A model generated the notes under the pieces. It saw only the letters and a list, made by a program, of their open reading frames with translations. It was not told the DNA's origin and ran no database searches. A DNA stretch of 64,000 bases from JBBQCW01 sp038319025 (lineage in GTDB: Bacteria; Actinomycetota; Thermoleophilia; Solirubrobacterales; Solirubrobacteraceae): NCBI GenBank assembly GCA_038319025.1, contig JBBQCW010000012.1, positions 1 through 64,000 on the forward strand, read 5' to 3'. How positions within the stretch are numbered: the first letter of the stretch is position 1; each line of letters starts with the position of its first letter. Position numbers and translations under genes: made by a program. This document shows, one piece after another, positions 1 to 11,000 of the stretch.

Positions 1-2
1 TG

Positions 3-737
3 GGGCTGCCCGGGATGCTCAAGACCTTCGACCTGCGCGGACGCGAGCAGCCGCTCGCCGTCCATGGGCCTGGGGGCCTCAAGGAGATCCTCTCGGTCAT
101 CCGACGCGCCTATGGTCGCGTCTCCTATGAGCTCGAGCTCGTCGAGCTCGAGCCGGGCGCCAACGTGCGCCGGGACGGCTACACGATCGCGGCGCTCGCC
201 GTCGAGCACCGCGGGCCGGCACTCGGCTACGCCCTGTTCGAGGATCAACGGCCAGGCCAGTTCGACCCAGTCGAAGCCCGGCGGCTCGGCGTCGCGCCCG
301 GACCGGACTTCGGCCGCCTCCAGCGCGGGGAGGCGCTGGACGGCGTGAGCCCGGCACAGGTCGTCGGCTCGCCGCGCCCGGGGCGCAAGGTCGTCGTGTC
401 CGGCGACACGGCACCGTGCGAGGCGCTGGCCGTGGCGGCCCACGAAGCCGACGTGCTCGTGCACGAGGCGACCTTCACCGAGCCCGAGCGCGAGCGCGCG
501 GCGCAGACCGGTCACAGCACCGCCGCCCAAGTCGCGGCGCTGGCACGAGACGCTCATGTGCGCCTGCTCGCGCTGAACCATCTCTCGACGCGCTACGGCG
601 GTCGCGAGGTGCGCGAGGAGGCACGTGCCATCTTCGAGCGCACGGAGGTGCCGCGGGATTTCGACACGATCGAGCTTCCGCTGCCCGAGCGCGGCGAGCC
701 CCGGCTCGTGCGCTGGAGGGAGCCCGTGGCTTCATAG
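3..737 (+). CDS. rnz: Ribonuclease Z, C-terminal part (5' end outside window)
   Basis: This is the C-terminal part of a metallo-beta-lactamase fold tRNA 3' endonuclease (RNase Z), which trims tRNA precursors 3' of the discriminator base. The reading frame is already open at the window edge (reads GLPGMLKTF), so the internal Met codon at 15 is not the true start and the N-terminal HxHxDH zinc motif lies upstream. Visible family marks are the VSGDT segment near nt 396-410, HEATF near 463-477, GHST near 508-519 and LNHLSTRYG near 574-600. These correspond to the C-terminal metal ligands and the conserved end of bacterial RNase Z. It stops 79 nt before pyrR and has no visible terminator. Confidence 0.85.
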   Translation, partial: GLPGMLKTFDLRGREQPLAVHGPGGLKEILSVIRRAYGRVSYELELVELEPGANVRRDGYTIAALAVEHRGPALGYALFEDQRPGQFDPVEARRLGVAPGPDFGRLQRGEALDGVSPAQVVGSPRPGRKVVVSGDTAPCEALAVAAHEADVLVHEATFTEPERERAAQTGHSTAAQVAALARDAHVRLLALNHLSTRYGGREVREEARAIFERTEVPRDFDTIELPLPERGEPRLVRWREPVAS

Positions 738-756
738 CCGCGTCGGACCTCGCTGC

Positions 757-762
757 TACGCT
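757..762 (+). promoter_or_regulatory. Candidate -10 box of the pyr operon
   Basis: TACGCT fits the TACNNT hexamer seen before many genes here. Transcription would begin near 769-772, right at the base of the PyrR hairpin. No clear -35 element is visible. Confidence 0.5.
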
Positions 763-775
763 CTGGCGCGGCGGT

Positions 776-808
776 TCCTTTAACCGGGTCCAGCGAGGCC
801 AGGAAGGA
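776..808 (+). promoter_or_regulatory. PyrR-binding RNA hairpin that sequesters the pyrR ribosome-binding site
   Basis: The conserved PyrR loop appears as GGTCCAGCGAGGCC (787-800), close to the known AGUCCAGAGAGGCU element. A lower stem pairs TTCCT-type bases 776-780 with AAGGA 804-808. A TAA bulge (781-783) and an upper stem (784-788 with 799-803) follow, closed by a UCCAGCGAGG loop. The Shine-Dalgarno sequence AAGGA at 804-808 is the 3' strand of the lower stem, 8 nt before the ATG at 817. PyrR bound to UMP should therefore block translation, as described for mycobacteria. No terminator with a U-tract is present, which argues against Bacillus-type attenuation. Confidence 0.85.
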
Positions 809-816
809 TCACGGAG

Positions 817-1362
817 ATGGAAGCGAAGGTCGTCCTCGACCGCGATGACATGCGGCGCACGCTCGTGCGGATCGCGCACGAGATCACGGAGCACAACCCC
901 GCGCACGACGTCGCGCTCGTGGGAATCCATCGGCGCGGCGCGCTCCTGGCCGCTCGGCTCCAGCCGCTCGTCGACGAGCTCGCCCGTTCCGAGGTGCCGC
1001 TCGGCGACCTGGACATCGCCTTCTATCGCGACGACCTCGCCACCCGTCCGCCGGCCCCGGTCGTCCACTCCTCGCACCTGGAATTTCCGGTCGACGGCCG
1101 CACGATGGTCATCGTCGACGACGTGCTCTTCACCGGACGTACGGTTCGGGCGGCGATCGAGGCCCTGTTCGCCTACGGTCGCCCTGCGCGGGTGCAGCTC
1201 GCCGTCCTCGTCGATCGTGGCCACCGCGAGCTGCCGATCCGGCCCGACTACGTCGGCAAGAACCTCCCCACGGCTCACGACGAGCGGGTCAACGTGCGCG
1301 TCGAGGAGCTCGATGGGGTCGACGAGGTGAGCATCTCCACCCTCCAGGAGGCCGCGGCATGA
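817..1362 (+). CDS. pyrR: Bifunctional pyr operon RNA-binding regulator / uracil phosphoribosyltransferase PyrR
   Basis: PyrR is a type I phosphoribosyltransferase fold protein that binds pyr mRNA in response to uridine nucleotides and can convert uracil plus PRPP to UMP. The 181-residue length is normal. The PRPP-binding loop VIVDDVLFTGRT lies at about residues 98-109, and the GIHRRG segment near residue 36 is also typical. The start at 817 is set by the AAGGA ribosome-binding site inside the upstream PyrR hairpin. It is the first gene of a seven-gene pyrimidine operon and overlaps pyrB by ATGA. Presumably it represses its own translation and, through coupling, that of the genes below. Confidence 0.95.
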   Translation: MEAKVVLDRDDMRRTLVRIAHEITEHNPAHDVALVGIHRRGALLAARLQPLVDELARSEVPLGDLDIAFYRDDLATRPPAPVVHSSHLEFPVDGRTMVIVDDVLFTGRTVRAAIEALFAYGRPARVQLAVLVDRGHRELPIRPDYVGKNLPTAHDERVNVRVEELDGVDEVSISTLQEAAA

Positions 1363-2285
1363 AGCATCTGCTTTCCATGGAGGACCTTTCGCGAGCAGAC
1401 ATCGAGCGGCTGCTGGACCTGGCGGCGTCGTTCGCGGAGGTGGCCGGGCGCCCCGTCAAGAAGGTGCCCGCCCTCCAGGGCCGGACCGTGGTGAGCCTGT
1501 TCTATGAGGCCTCCACCCGCACCAGCGCCTCCTTCGAGCTCGCGGCCAAGCGGCTGTCCGCCGATGTGGTGACGATCCGCTCCACGGGGTCCTCGGTCGA
1601 CAAGGGCGAGTCGCTCAAGGACACGGTGCAGACGCTGAGCGCGTATGACCCGACGGTCATCGTCATCCGCTCTCCGCACGTCGGCGCCGCCGCCCTCGTC
1701 GCGGGATGGAGCTCGGCGGGCGTGATCAACGCAGGCGACGGCAAGCACGAGCACCCGACGCAGGCGCTGCTCGACGTGTACACGATGCGCCGTGAGCTCG
1801 GCGACCTCGACGGCGTGCGGGTGTGGATCGTGGGCGACGTGCTGCATTCGCGGGTCGCGCGATCCAACGTGCTCGCGCTGCGCCACATGGGGGCTGCGGT
1901 GACCGTGTGTGGGCCGCCGACCTTGATCCCCCGCGGCATCGAGTCGCTCGGCTGCAGCGTCGCCTATTCGCTCGAGGGCATCGACGAGGCCGACGTCGTC
2001 TACGTCCTGCGTATGCAGCGAGAGCGCATGCAGGAAGCCTTCGTCCCCTCGCTGCGCGAGTACGCCGCCCGGTTTCAGATCGACTCCCGGCGACTCCGCG
2101 CCGGACAGGTTGTCATGCACCCCGGCCCAGTGAACCGGGGGGTCGAGCTGGCCGGCGACGTGATCGACGGCCCCCAGGCCGTGATCACCTCCCAGGTCGA
2201 GGCCGGCGTGGTGGTCCGCATGGCGGTGCTCTACGAGCTCACGGTCGGCGGGGTTCAGCGTGAGGCAGCGGCGGTCGCGGCATGA
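1359..2285 (+). CDS. pyrB: Aspartate carbamoyltransferase catalytic subunit
   Basis: PyrB condenses carbamoyl phosphate with L-aspartate to give carbamoyl aspartate, the first committed step of UMP synthesis. The 308-residue protein shows the carbamoyl phosphate loop STRTS at about residues 52-56, HPTQALLD near residue 132 and MHPGPVNRG near residue 253, all diagnostic for the ATCase/OTCase family and for ATCase in particular. The ATG at 1359 overlaps the pyrR stop (ATGA) and is preceded by a good Shine-Dalgarno sequence within the pyrR 3' end. No pyrI regulatory subunit is present, which suggests a catalytic-trimer or DHOase-associated enzyme, as in other Gram-positive-type pyr operons. Confidence 0.97.
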   Translation: MKHLLSMEDLSRADIERLLDLAASFAEVAGRPVKKVPALQGRTVVSLFYEASTRTSASFELAAKRLSADVVTIRSTGSSVDKGESLKDTVQTLSAYDPTVIVIRSPHVGAAALVAGWSSAGVINAGDGKHEHPTQALLDVYTMRRELGDLDGVRVWIVGDVLHSRVARSNVLALRHMGAAVTVCGPPTLIPRGIESLGCSVAYSLEGIDEADVVYVLRMQRERMQEAFVPSLREYAARFQIDSRRLRAGQVVMHPGPVNRGVELAGDVIDGPQAVITSQVEAGVVVRMAVLYELTVGGVQREAAAVAA

Positions 2286-3625
2286 TCGAGCCGCTGGTCG
2301 GGGCCCCCCAACCGCCCGCGGAGATGCTGATCCGCTCGGCGCACGTGCTCGATCCCCGCCGCGGGATCGACGAGCCCCACGACGTGCTCGTGCGCGGCGG
2401 CATCGTGGCGGAGATCGGCTCACCCGGCTCGCTCGAATGCCCGGACGGCGCCGAGATCGTCGACGGGGCCGCACGCTACCTGCTCCCCGCCTTCGTGGAC
2501 CCACACGTGCATCTGCGCACGCCCGGGCAGGAGCACAAGGAGGATCTCGCGAGCGGCACGGCGGCGGCGGCGGCGGGCGGCTACTGCGCCGTGGTCGCGA
2601 TGCCCAACACCGACCCGACCGTGGACTCCGCGCCGGTCCTGCGCTCGCTGCGCGACGACGCGGCGACCACCGCGCGGGTGCCCGTCGGCTTCATGGCGTC
2701 AGTCACCCGTGGCCTGCGCGGGGAGCAGCTCACCGAGATGGCCGAGCTGCGCGATGCCGGCGCGCTCGGCTTCACCGACGACGGCAAGCCCGTCGTCGAC
2801 GCCGGCCTTCTGCGCCGGGCCCTGCAGTACCAGCGCCTGTGCGGCGGGGTGGTCGCGCTGCACGAGGAGGACCCGTCGCTGTCGGGGCAGGGGACGATGC
2901 ACGAGGGCGAGGTCTCCGCCGTCCTGGGCCTGGCCGGGATCCCCTCGATCTCCGAGTCGACCATGATCGCCCGCGACACCGCCATCGCCGGCTATGAGGA
3001 CGCGCGGATTCACGCTCAGCACCTGTCCTGCGGCGAGTCGGTCAGGGCGCTGGCCGCCGCGAAGGCGGCCGGTGTACGGGTCAGTGCCGAGGTGTCGCCG
3101 CATCACCTCACCCTCACCGACGAGGCACTGCGCGGGTCCTTGGACACCGCGCTGAAGATGAACCCCCCGCTGCGCACGGAGTCCGACCGCCAGGCGCTCG
3201 TGGCTGCGCTGCGCGACGGCACCATCGACTGCGTCGCCACCGATCACGCCCCCCATGCTCCCGACGAGAAGGAGGTCGTCTTCGAAGAGGCGCCGATGGG
3301 GACCATCGGCCTCGAGACGGCGTTCTCGATCCTCAACACCGCACTGGTCTCGGCCGGCCTCATCTCGCTCGGACTGCTGGTGGCGCGCATGACTGCGGGG
3401 GCGGAGGCCCTCGGGCTGGCACCGCCCACCATCACGCCCGGTGCGGCCGCCAACCTGTGTCTCGTAGACCTCGACGCCCCCTGGACGGTGGGGGAGTCCG
3501 GGTACCACAGCCGCTCGCAGCACTGCGCCTTCCACGGGAAGCGTGTGCGGGGCGCGGTGCTGCTGACGGTCGCGGATGGCGGCGTCGCCCACCGTTGCAC
3601 AGCGCTGCGCCCGGTGGCTGCGTGA
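2282..3625 (+). CDS. pyrC: Dihydroorotase (class I)
   Basis: PyrC cyclises carbamoyl aspartate to dihydroorotate. The 447-residue length and motifs indicate the class I amidohydrolase type. DPHVHLRTPGQEHKED (from about residue 73) carries the first metal-binding His pair and the substrate Arg, NTDPT follows, and ATDHAPHA near residue 320 holds the catalytic Asp. The ATG at 2282 overlaps the pyrB stop as ATGA. A later Met (MLIRSAH, about 15 codons on) could also serve as start, but the overlap favours the first. The 3' end overlaps carA as GTGA. Confidence 0.95.
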   Translation: MIEPLVGAPQPPAEMLIRSAHVLDPRRGIDEPHDVLVRGGIVAEIGSPGSLECPDGAEIVDGAARYLLPAFVDPHVHLRTPGQEHKEDLASGTAAAAAGGYCAVVAMPNTDPTVDSAPVLRSLRDDAATTARVPVGFMASVTRGLRGEQLTEMAELRDAGALGFTDDGKPVVDAGLLRRALQYQRLCGGVVALHEEDPSLSGQGTMHEGEVSAVLGLAGIPSISESTMIARDTAIAGYEDARIHAQHLSCGESVRALAAAKAAGVRVSAEVSPHHLTLTDEALRGSLDTALKMNPPLRTESDRQALVAALRDGTIDCVATDHAPHAPDEKEVVFEEAPMGTIGLETAFSILNTALVSAGLISLGLLVARMTAGAEALGLAPPTITPGAAANLCLVDLDAPWTVGESGYHSRSQHCAFHGKRVRGAVLLTVADGGVAHRCTALRPVAA

Positions 3626-4778
3626 GAGACGCGACGGCCTACGTGCTGCTCGAGGATGGCGCGCGCTTCGACGGCGACGCCTGCGCGGCGACGGGACCGG
3701 TCACGGGTGAGGTGGTCTTCAACACGGCGATGTCGGGGTATCAGGAGGCGGTCACCGACCCCTCCTACGCCGGTCAGCTGCTCACCTTCACCTACCCGCA
3801 CATCGGCAACTACGGCGTCTCTGCGGGCGCGATGGAGTCCGACCGGGTCCACGTCCGCGCGGCGATCATGCGCGCGGCCGTCAACCGCGAGGACGCGCCG
3901 AGCGCGGAGCGGGGGTGGCTGGACTGGCTGGAGGACTGCGGCGTTCCCGCGATCACCGGGGTCGACACTCGCTCGCTCGTCCGCCACATCCGCGCCCGCG
4001 GCGCCATGCGAGGCGGGGTGTTCCCGGCCGACATGCCAGCGGCACAGGCGCGCGAGCGCATCGAGGCGGAGCCGGCGATGACCGGCCGCGATCTGGCGCG
4101 CGAGGTCACCCCGATCGAGGCCGCGACGCTGGGCCCTACGGGCGGAGCCGACGGAGGGGGGGGCGGGCCGCGGATCGTGGCCATCGACACGGGGATCAAG
4201 GCGTCGATCGTCGCCAACCTGCGCCGGCGCGGAGCCACCGTCGAGCTGCACCCGTGCACGACGTCGGCATCCGAGCTGCTCGCTCGCGAGCCCGACGCGT
4301 ACTTCTTGGCCAATGGCCCCGGCGACCCGGCGGCCCTCGAGTACGTCGTCGACACGGTGCGGGCGCTCCTGGGGACCCGGCCGGTGTTCGGCATCTGCCT
4401 TGGCCATCAGCTGCTCTCACGGGCGGTCGGGCTCGAGACCTTCAAGCTGCCCTTCGGCCATCGCGGGGCCAACCACCCGGTCAAGGACCTGACCACCGGC
4501 GCGATCGAGATCACCAGCCAGAACCACGGGTTCGCGGTGCTCGGGCCCAACGGGGAACGCACGATCGACGTCGATGAACCGGTGCGCTGGGAGACCGACT
4601 TCGGCGCCGCGCAGCTCAGCCACATCAATCTCTACGACCGCACCGTCGAAGGGCTGACGCTCCTCGACGTTCCCGGAGGCACCGTGCAGTACCACCCTGA
4701 GGCCGGTCCCGGCCCGCATGACTCGCTGTACCTGTTCGACCGCTTTCTGGATCAGATCAACGCGGCGGCGAGCGCGTA

Positions 4779-4779
<1 letters not shown>
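3622..4779 (+). CDS. carA: Carbamoyl-phosphate synthase small (glutaminase) subunit
   Basis: CarA hydrolyses glutamine and passes ammonia to CarB. The start is the GTG at 3622, which overlaps the pyrC stop as GTGA. The open frame continues upstream to 3457 but that stretch is the pyrC reading region in another frame. The 385-residue protein has the N-terminal CPSase domain with FNTAMSGYQE and a C-terminal class I glutamine amidotransferase domain. The nucleophile sits in GICLGHQLL near residue 257-264, and the His-Glu pair lies in YHPEAGPGPHDS near residue 357. A glycine run separates the two domains. The stop is shared with the carB start (TAATG). Confidence 0.96.
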
Positions 4780-7882
<3,103 letters not shown>

Positions 7883-7886
<4 letters not shown>

Positions 7887-8707
7887 GCGACCTCGCTCCG
7901 GCGCCATTCGGGCGCCGTCGACTGCGGGTTAGTGACCGGCGTACCGAGGGGCCGTACGTGGTGTTGACGGCACCGGACGCAGACGGCCCGCCGCCGCGAG
8001 CGGGGCAGTTCTACATGCTGGCGGCCGTCGAAGGCTGGGGCGCGGGCGAGGATGAGCGCCCGTTTCTGCCGCGGGCTTTCTCGGTGCTGCACGCCGGTCC
8101 CGCAGGACTCGAGTTCATGTTGGAGGACGTGGGGCCTGGGACAAGTCGGCTCTGCGGGCTCGCGGTCGGCGACCAGCTGTGGGTTTTGGGACCGCTCGGC
8201 CAAGGCTTCACGCCCCCGCCGGTCGGCGCGCGGGCGCTGTTGTGCGGCGGCGGAGTAGGGGTCGCGCCGCTCGCGCTCTGGCAGGACGAGCTGGAGCGAT
8301 CGCAGACTCCGGTGTCCGTGGTACTGGGATTTCGCGACGCCCCGCACGCCCAAGGCGCCGCGCTGCTGCGCGCCGCACAGGTGGCCACCGACGACGGCAG
8401 CGTCGGCCACCATGGGCTCGTCACCACCCTGCTCGACGCCGAACTTGACGCCGACACCGCCGCAGTCGTGTACGCATGCGGGCCACCGGCGATGTTGGAA
8501 GCGGTTCGCGAACGGTGCCTCGCTCGCGGGGTGCCGACCCAGCTCGCGCTGGAGTCAGGCATGGCCTGCGGGTACGGCGCGTGTTACGGGTGCGTCGTGC
8601 CGCTCGCGGCCGGCGGTTACGCACGAGTTTGCGTAGACGGACCCGTGTTCGCGGGTGAGCTGCTCCCGGCCGGCGCCTTGCTCGCCGCCCACGGGGAGAG
8701 CGCATGA
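7883..8707 (+). CDS. pyrK: Dihydroorotate dehydrogenase electron-transfer subunit PyrK
   Basis: PyrK carries FAD and a [2Fe-2S] cluster and moves electrons from PyrD-bound FMN to NAD+ in class 1B dihydroorotate dehydrogenase. The GTG at 7883 overlaps the carB stop (GTGA), giving 274 residues. The open frame runs further upstream but inside carB. The FAD-binding RAFSV, the nucleotide-binding CGGGVGVAPL and the cluster cysteines C229, C234, C237 and C250 (CGYGACYGC followed by a fourth Cys 13 residues later) are all present. It overlaps pyrD by ATGA, matching the obligate PyrK-PyrD partnership. Confidence 0.93.
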
Positions 8708-9576
8708 TCAGCTTCTGCGGTCTCGAGCTCGCCCACCCGATCATCAATGGCTCCGGCACGTTTGACGCGCTGGCCGCCCGACGGGTCTTCGGCGATGCGG
8801 TCGGTGGAGCGTTCCCCTTCAGTGCTTTTGTCTCCAAGACCATCACCGCAGAGCCGCGGGTGGGCAACGCGCCGCCGCGCCTGTGGGAGACGCCCGCGGG
8901 AATGGTCAATTCAATCGGTCTGCCCAACCGGGGACTCCTCGCGTATCTGGAGCACGACCTTCCTGCTCTGGCTCGGCTCCCCGTCCCGCTGATCACCAAC
9001 GTTATGGGCTCCTCCGGGGAGGAGGTGGCCGAACTCGTCGGCGCGCTGGACGATCGGGCAGAGGTGGCGGCTGTTGAGCTGAACGTGTCGTGCCCGAACG
9101 TCAAGACGGGCCTGGACATCGGCGCCGACCCGGTGGAACTGCTCGCCTTCATGACCCTGGTGCGGCCGGCCACGACCAAGCCGCTGATCGTGAAGCTCAC
9201 CCCCAACACCGCCGACGTGGCGCGCTGCGCGGTGGCCGCGCAGGAAGGCGGCGCCGACGCCGTGTCGCTGATCAACACCCTGCGGGCGACCGCGATGGCA
9301 CCGGGCACCGACCGGCCTTGGCTGGGCGGCGGCACCGGTGGTCTCAGCGGTCCGGCCATCCGGGCCGTTGCGTTGGCCCAGGTCGCGGCCGTCTGCCGGG
9401 GCGTCGATATCCCGGTGGTGGGGATGGGCGGCGTGCAAAGTGGCCATCACGCTGCTGATCTGATCGCCGTCGGCGCCACGCTGGTCGCGGTGGGCACCGA
9501 AAACTTCCGCGACCCCGCGGTAGCCGCGAAGATCGCCGAAGAGCTCGCGAAAAACACGCAAATAGCGGGGTTGTGA
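8704..9576 (+). CDS. pyrD: Dihydroorotate dehydrogenase catalytic subunit (class 1B)
   Basis: PyrD oxidises dihydroorotate to orotate with bound FMN. The 290-residue protein belongs to class 1, with the catalytic Cys130 in NVSCPN. Class 2 enzymes use Ser. The paired pyrK shows it is 1B and NAD+-dependent. Other marks are NGSGTFDA, KTITAEPRVGN, VKLTPN, and the phosphate-binding GGTGGLSGPAI and GMGGVQSG. The ATG at 8704 overlaps the pyrK stop. It is the last gene of the pyr operon. The pyrF and pyrE genes that would finish UMP synthesis are not in this window. Confidence 0.96.
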   Translation: MISFCGLELAHPIINGSGTFDALAARRVFGDAVGGAFPFSAFVSKTITAEPRVGNAPPRLWETPAGMVNSIGLPNRGLLAYLEHDLPALARLPVPLITNVMGSSGEEVAELVGALDDRAEVAAVELNVSCPNVKTGLDIGADPVELLAFMTLVRPATTKPLIVKLTPNTADVARCAVAAQEGGADAVSLINTLRATAMAPGTDRPWLGGGTGGLSGPAIRAVALAQVAAVCRGVDIPVVGMGGVQSGHHAADLIAVGATLVAVGTENFRDPAVAAKIAEELAKNTQIAGL

Positions 9577-9609
9577 CCAGCTCCTCCAGGCGATAGCCGG
9601 TAGTAGAGC

Positions 9610-9655
9610 CTGAAAAGCCCTGCAAATGGGCGCAAGACGCTCAAGCAGGGTTCAG
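9610..9655 (+). other. Extended hairpin between pyrD and mihF (candidate structured RNA)
   Basis: Bases fold as CTGAA (9610-9614) with TTCAG (9651-9655), an AAG bulge, CCCTGC (9618-9623) with GCAGGG (9645-9650), an internal AAAT/AA loop, and GGGCG (9628-9632) with CGCTC (9638-9642) closing a CAAGA loop. No U-tract follows, so it is not a standard terminator. It could be a 3' end structure of the pyr mRNA or a small RNA. I cannot match it to a known riboswitch. Confidence 0.4.
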
Positions 9656-9724
9656 CATCCTCAACCTCAAGTGGAGGTGGAGGCGAATTAGTCGGTTTTC
9701 CCTTGTCGAGGCTCCTCAACTCTG

Positions 9725-9741
9725 TAGAGTCACGCGCCGTG
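9725..9741 (+). promoter_or_regulatory. -10 box TAGAGT and leaderless GTG start of mihF
   Basis: TAGAGT (9725-9730) lies 8 nt before the GTG at 9739. TTGTCG (9703-9708) sits 16 nt upstream of the hexamer as a possible -35. There is no Shine-Dalgarno sequence. Confidence 0.55.
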
Positions 9742-10080
9742 CCGCCGGTTGCCAACACCTCACAGAAGTCCACTGCGGCACCGGAGAGATCGTTGAACCA
9801 GCGCATGGACGCATTGGCCCGCGCAAACGACATTCGTACGCGCCGCGCGCAGCTCAAGCGGGATCTGAAAGCCGGCCGTACGACGATCCAGTCGCTGCTG
9901 CAGAACCCGCCCGAGTACGTCGAGACAGCCAAAGTCTTCGACATGCTCCTTGCCGTCCCCAAGTACGGCCGTGTGAAGGTGAACAAGATGCTCACGACGT
10001 GCCGCATCTCGCCGAGCAAGACCATCGGCGGCCTCTCCGAGCGTCAGCGCACCGAGCTCGTCTCGCTGCTGCGCCCGTAA
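9739..10080 (+). CDS. mihF: Actinobacterial integration host factor MihF
   Basis: MihF is a small nucleoid-associated DNA-binding protein found in actinobacteria. The C-terminal part (PKYGRVKVNKML, then ISPSKTIGGLSERQR) matches the helix-two-turn-helix region of mycobacterial mIHF, and the RTRRAQLKRDLKAG segment matches its N-terminal helix. I place the start at GTG 9739 (113 residues) because a -10-like TAGAGT ends 8 nt before it. An alternative is the TTG at 9793, which has a GGAGA ribosome-binding site 5 nt upstream and would give 95 residues. The order mihF-gmk-rpoZ-coaBC is typical of actinobacteria. Confidence 0.9.
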   Translation: MPPVANTSQKSTAAPERSLNQRMDALARANDIRTRRAQLKRDLKAGRTTIQSLLQNPPEYVETAKVFDMLLAVPKYGRVKVNKMLTTCRISPSKTIGGLSERQRTELVSLLRP

Positions 10081-10103
10081 GCACCTCCCGCCGCCGCGCC
10101 GAC

Positions 10104-10119
10104 TACCGTCCGCCGCATG
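10104..10119 (+). promoter_or_regulatory. -10 box TACCGT with leaderless ATG of gmk
   Basis: TACCGT (10104-10109) ends 7 nt before the ATG at 10117. The 7 nt are CGCCGC-type sequence with no Shine-Dalgarno. Confidence 0.6.
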
Positions 10120-10677
10120 GCCCGCGTCTTCGTCATCACCGGTCCGTCCGGCGTGGGCAAGGGAACGCTGATCCGTACTTTGCGCGACCGCGTCCCGCAG
10201 CTTGGGCTCAGCGTGTCGGCTACGACACGATCGCCTCGGCCCGGGGAGCATGACGGCGTCGATTACCACTTTCTGAGCGACGACGAATTCGCCCGACGCG
10301 TTGACGCCGGCGACTTTGTCGAGCACGCCACCTACTCCGGGCGCCGGTACGGAACCCTGCGCAGCGAGTTGGATGCCCGGTTGGCCGCAGGTGAGCCGAT
10401 AGTCCTGGAGATCGAGGTGCAGGGTGCCCGGCAGGTCCGCGAGACCATGCCCGAGGCCTTGCAGGTATTCATCGCCCCGCCGTCAGCCGAGGCGCTGCGC
10501 ACGAGGCTGATCGGGCGCGGTACCGACGGTCCCGCGGAGATCGATCGCCGGCTCGCCGTGGCCAGTGAGGAGCTGTCCGCGCAGCACGAGTTCGCCCGTG
10601 TGGTCGTCAACGACGATCTGCAGGCAGCGGCTGAAGAGCTCGTCCAGATCGTGCAGTCTGCGCTGCCGCCCGCGTAA
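10117..10677 (+). CDS. gmk: Guanylate kinase
   Basis: Gmk phosphorylates GMP or dGMP to GDP or dGDP with ATP. The 186-residue protein has the P-loop GPSGVGKGT at residues 8-16, the GMP-binding SATTRSPRPGE and GVDYHFLS segments, and the lid region DFVEHATYSGRRYGT. All are canonical, and the length is normal. It begins at an ATG 7 nt after a TACCGT hexamer, so it probably has its own leaderless promoter. rpoZ follows after 49 nt. Confidence 0.97.
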   Translation: MARVFVITGPSGVGKGTLIRTLRDRVPQLGLSVSATTRSPRPGEHDGVDYHFLSDDEFARRVDAGDFVEHATYSGRRYGTLRSELDARLAAGEPIVLEIEVQGARQVRETMPEALQVFIAPPSAEALRTRLIGRGTDGPAEIDRRLAVASEELSAQHEFARVVVNDDLQAAAEELVQIVQSALPPA

Positions 10678-10693
10678 GGCCCGCTCAGCCCGC

Positions 10694-10699
10694 TACAGT
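10694..10699 (+). promoter_or_regulatory. Candidate -10 box TACAGT upstream of rpoZ
   Basis: TACAGT would start transcription near 10706, leaving a roughly 20-nt leader before the ATG at 10727. Confidence 0.45.
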
Positions 10700-10726
10700 G
10701 GGTGGTTCTGCCCGGCCCGACCAAGG

Positions 10727-10966
10727 ATGGCCACGCACGTGATCTCCCCTCGCATCGACAAGCTGCTCGACAACGTCGACTCCAACTACGCCAGCGTGAT
10801 CGTCGCCGCCAAGCGCGCGCGTCAGATCAACTCGTACTACCAGTCGCTGGGCGAGGGCACGTTCGACGAGTTTCCGCCGCCGATGGTCGAGACCGCGTCC
10901 AAGAACTACCTGACGATCGCCCTTGAGGAGATCCAGGCCGGCAAGATCAAGTACGAGTACCGGTAG
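10727..10966 (+). CDS. rpoZ: DNA-directed RNA polymerase omega subunit
   Basis: Omega binds and stabilises the beta' subunit of RNA polymerase. The 79-residue protein contains ISPRIDKLLDNVDSNYASV, VAAKRARQIN and, near the C-terminus, TIALEEIQAGKIKYEY. These are the recognised conserved blocks. I chose ATG 10727 (MATHVISP). A GTG at 10739 that would start directly at ISPRID is in frame and possible. The open frame extends far upstream through gmk in another phase and is not coding there. Confidence 0.93.
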   Translation: MATHVISPRIDKLLDNVDSNYASVIVAAKRARQINSYYQSLGEGTFDEFPPPMVETASKNYLTIALEEIQAGKIKYEYR

Positions 10967-11000
10967 GTAACAGGCCCGGCCGCGAGCCCGCCCGCCCGCC

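Noticed and set aside
3457..3621. In-frame upstream extension of carA
   Set aside because: The extra residues correspond to the pyrC coding region read in another frame. GTG 3622 overlaps the pyrC stop and matches known CarA N-termini.
9610..9655. Possible cyclic-di-GMP or other known riboswitch
   Set aside because: Short similarities exist (a GCAA-like loop, GGTAGTAG upstream) but the order and conserved core of known classes are not met, so it is listed only as a candidate structure.
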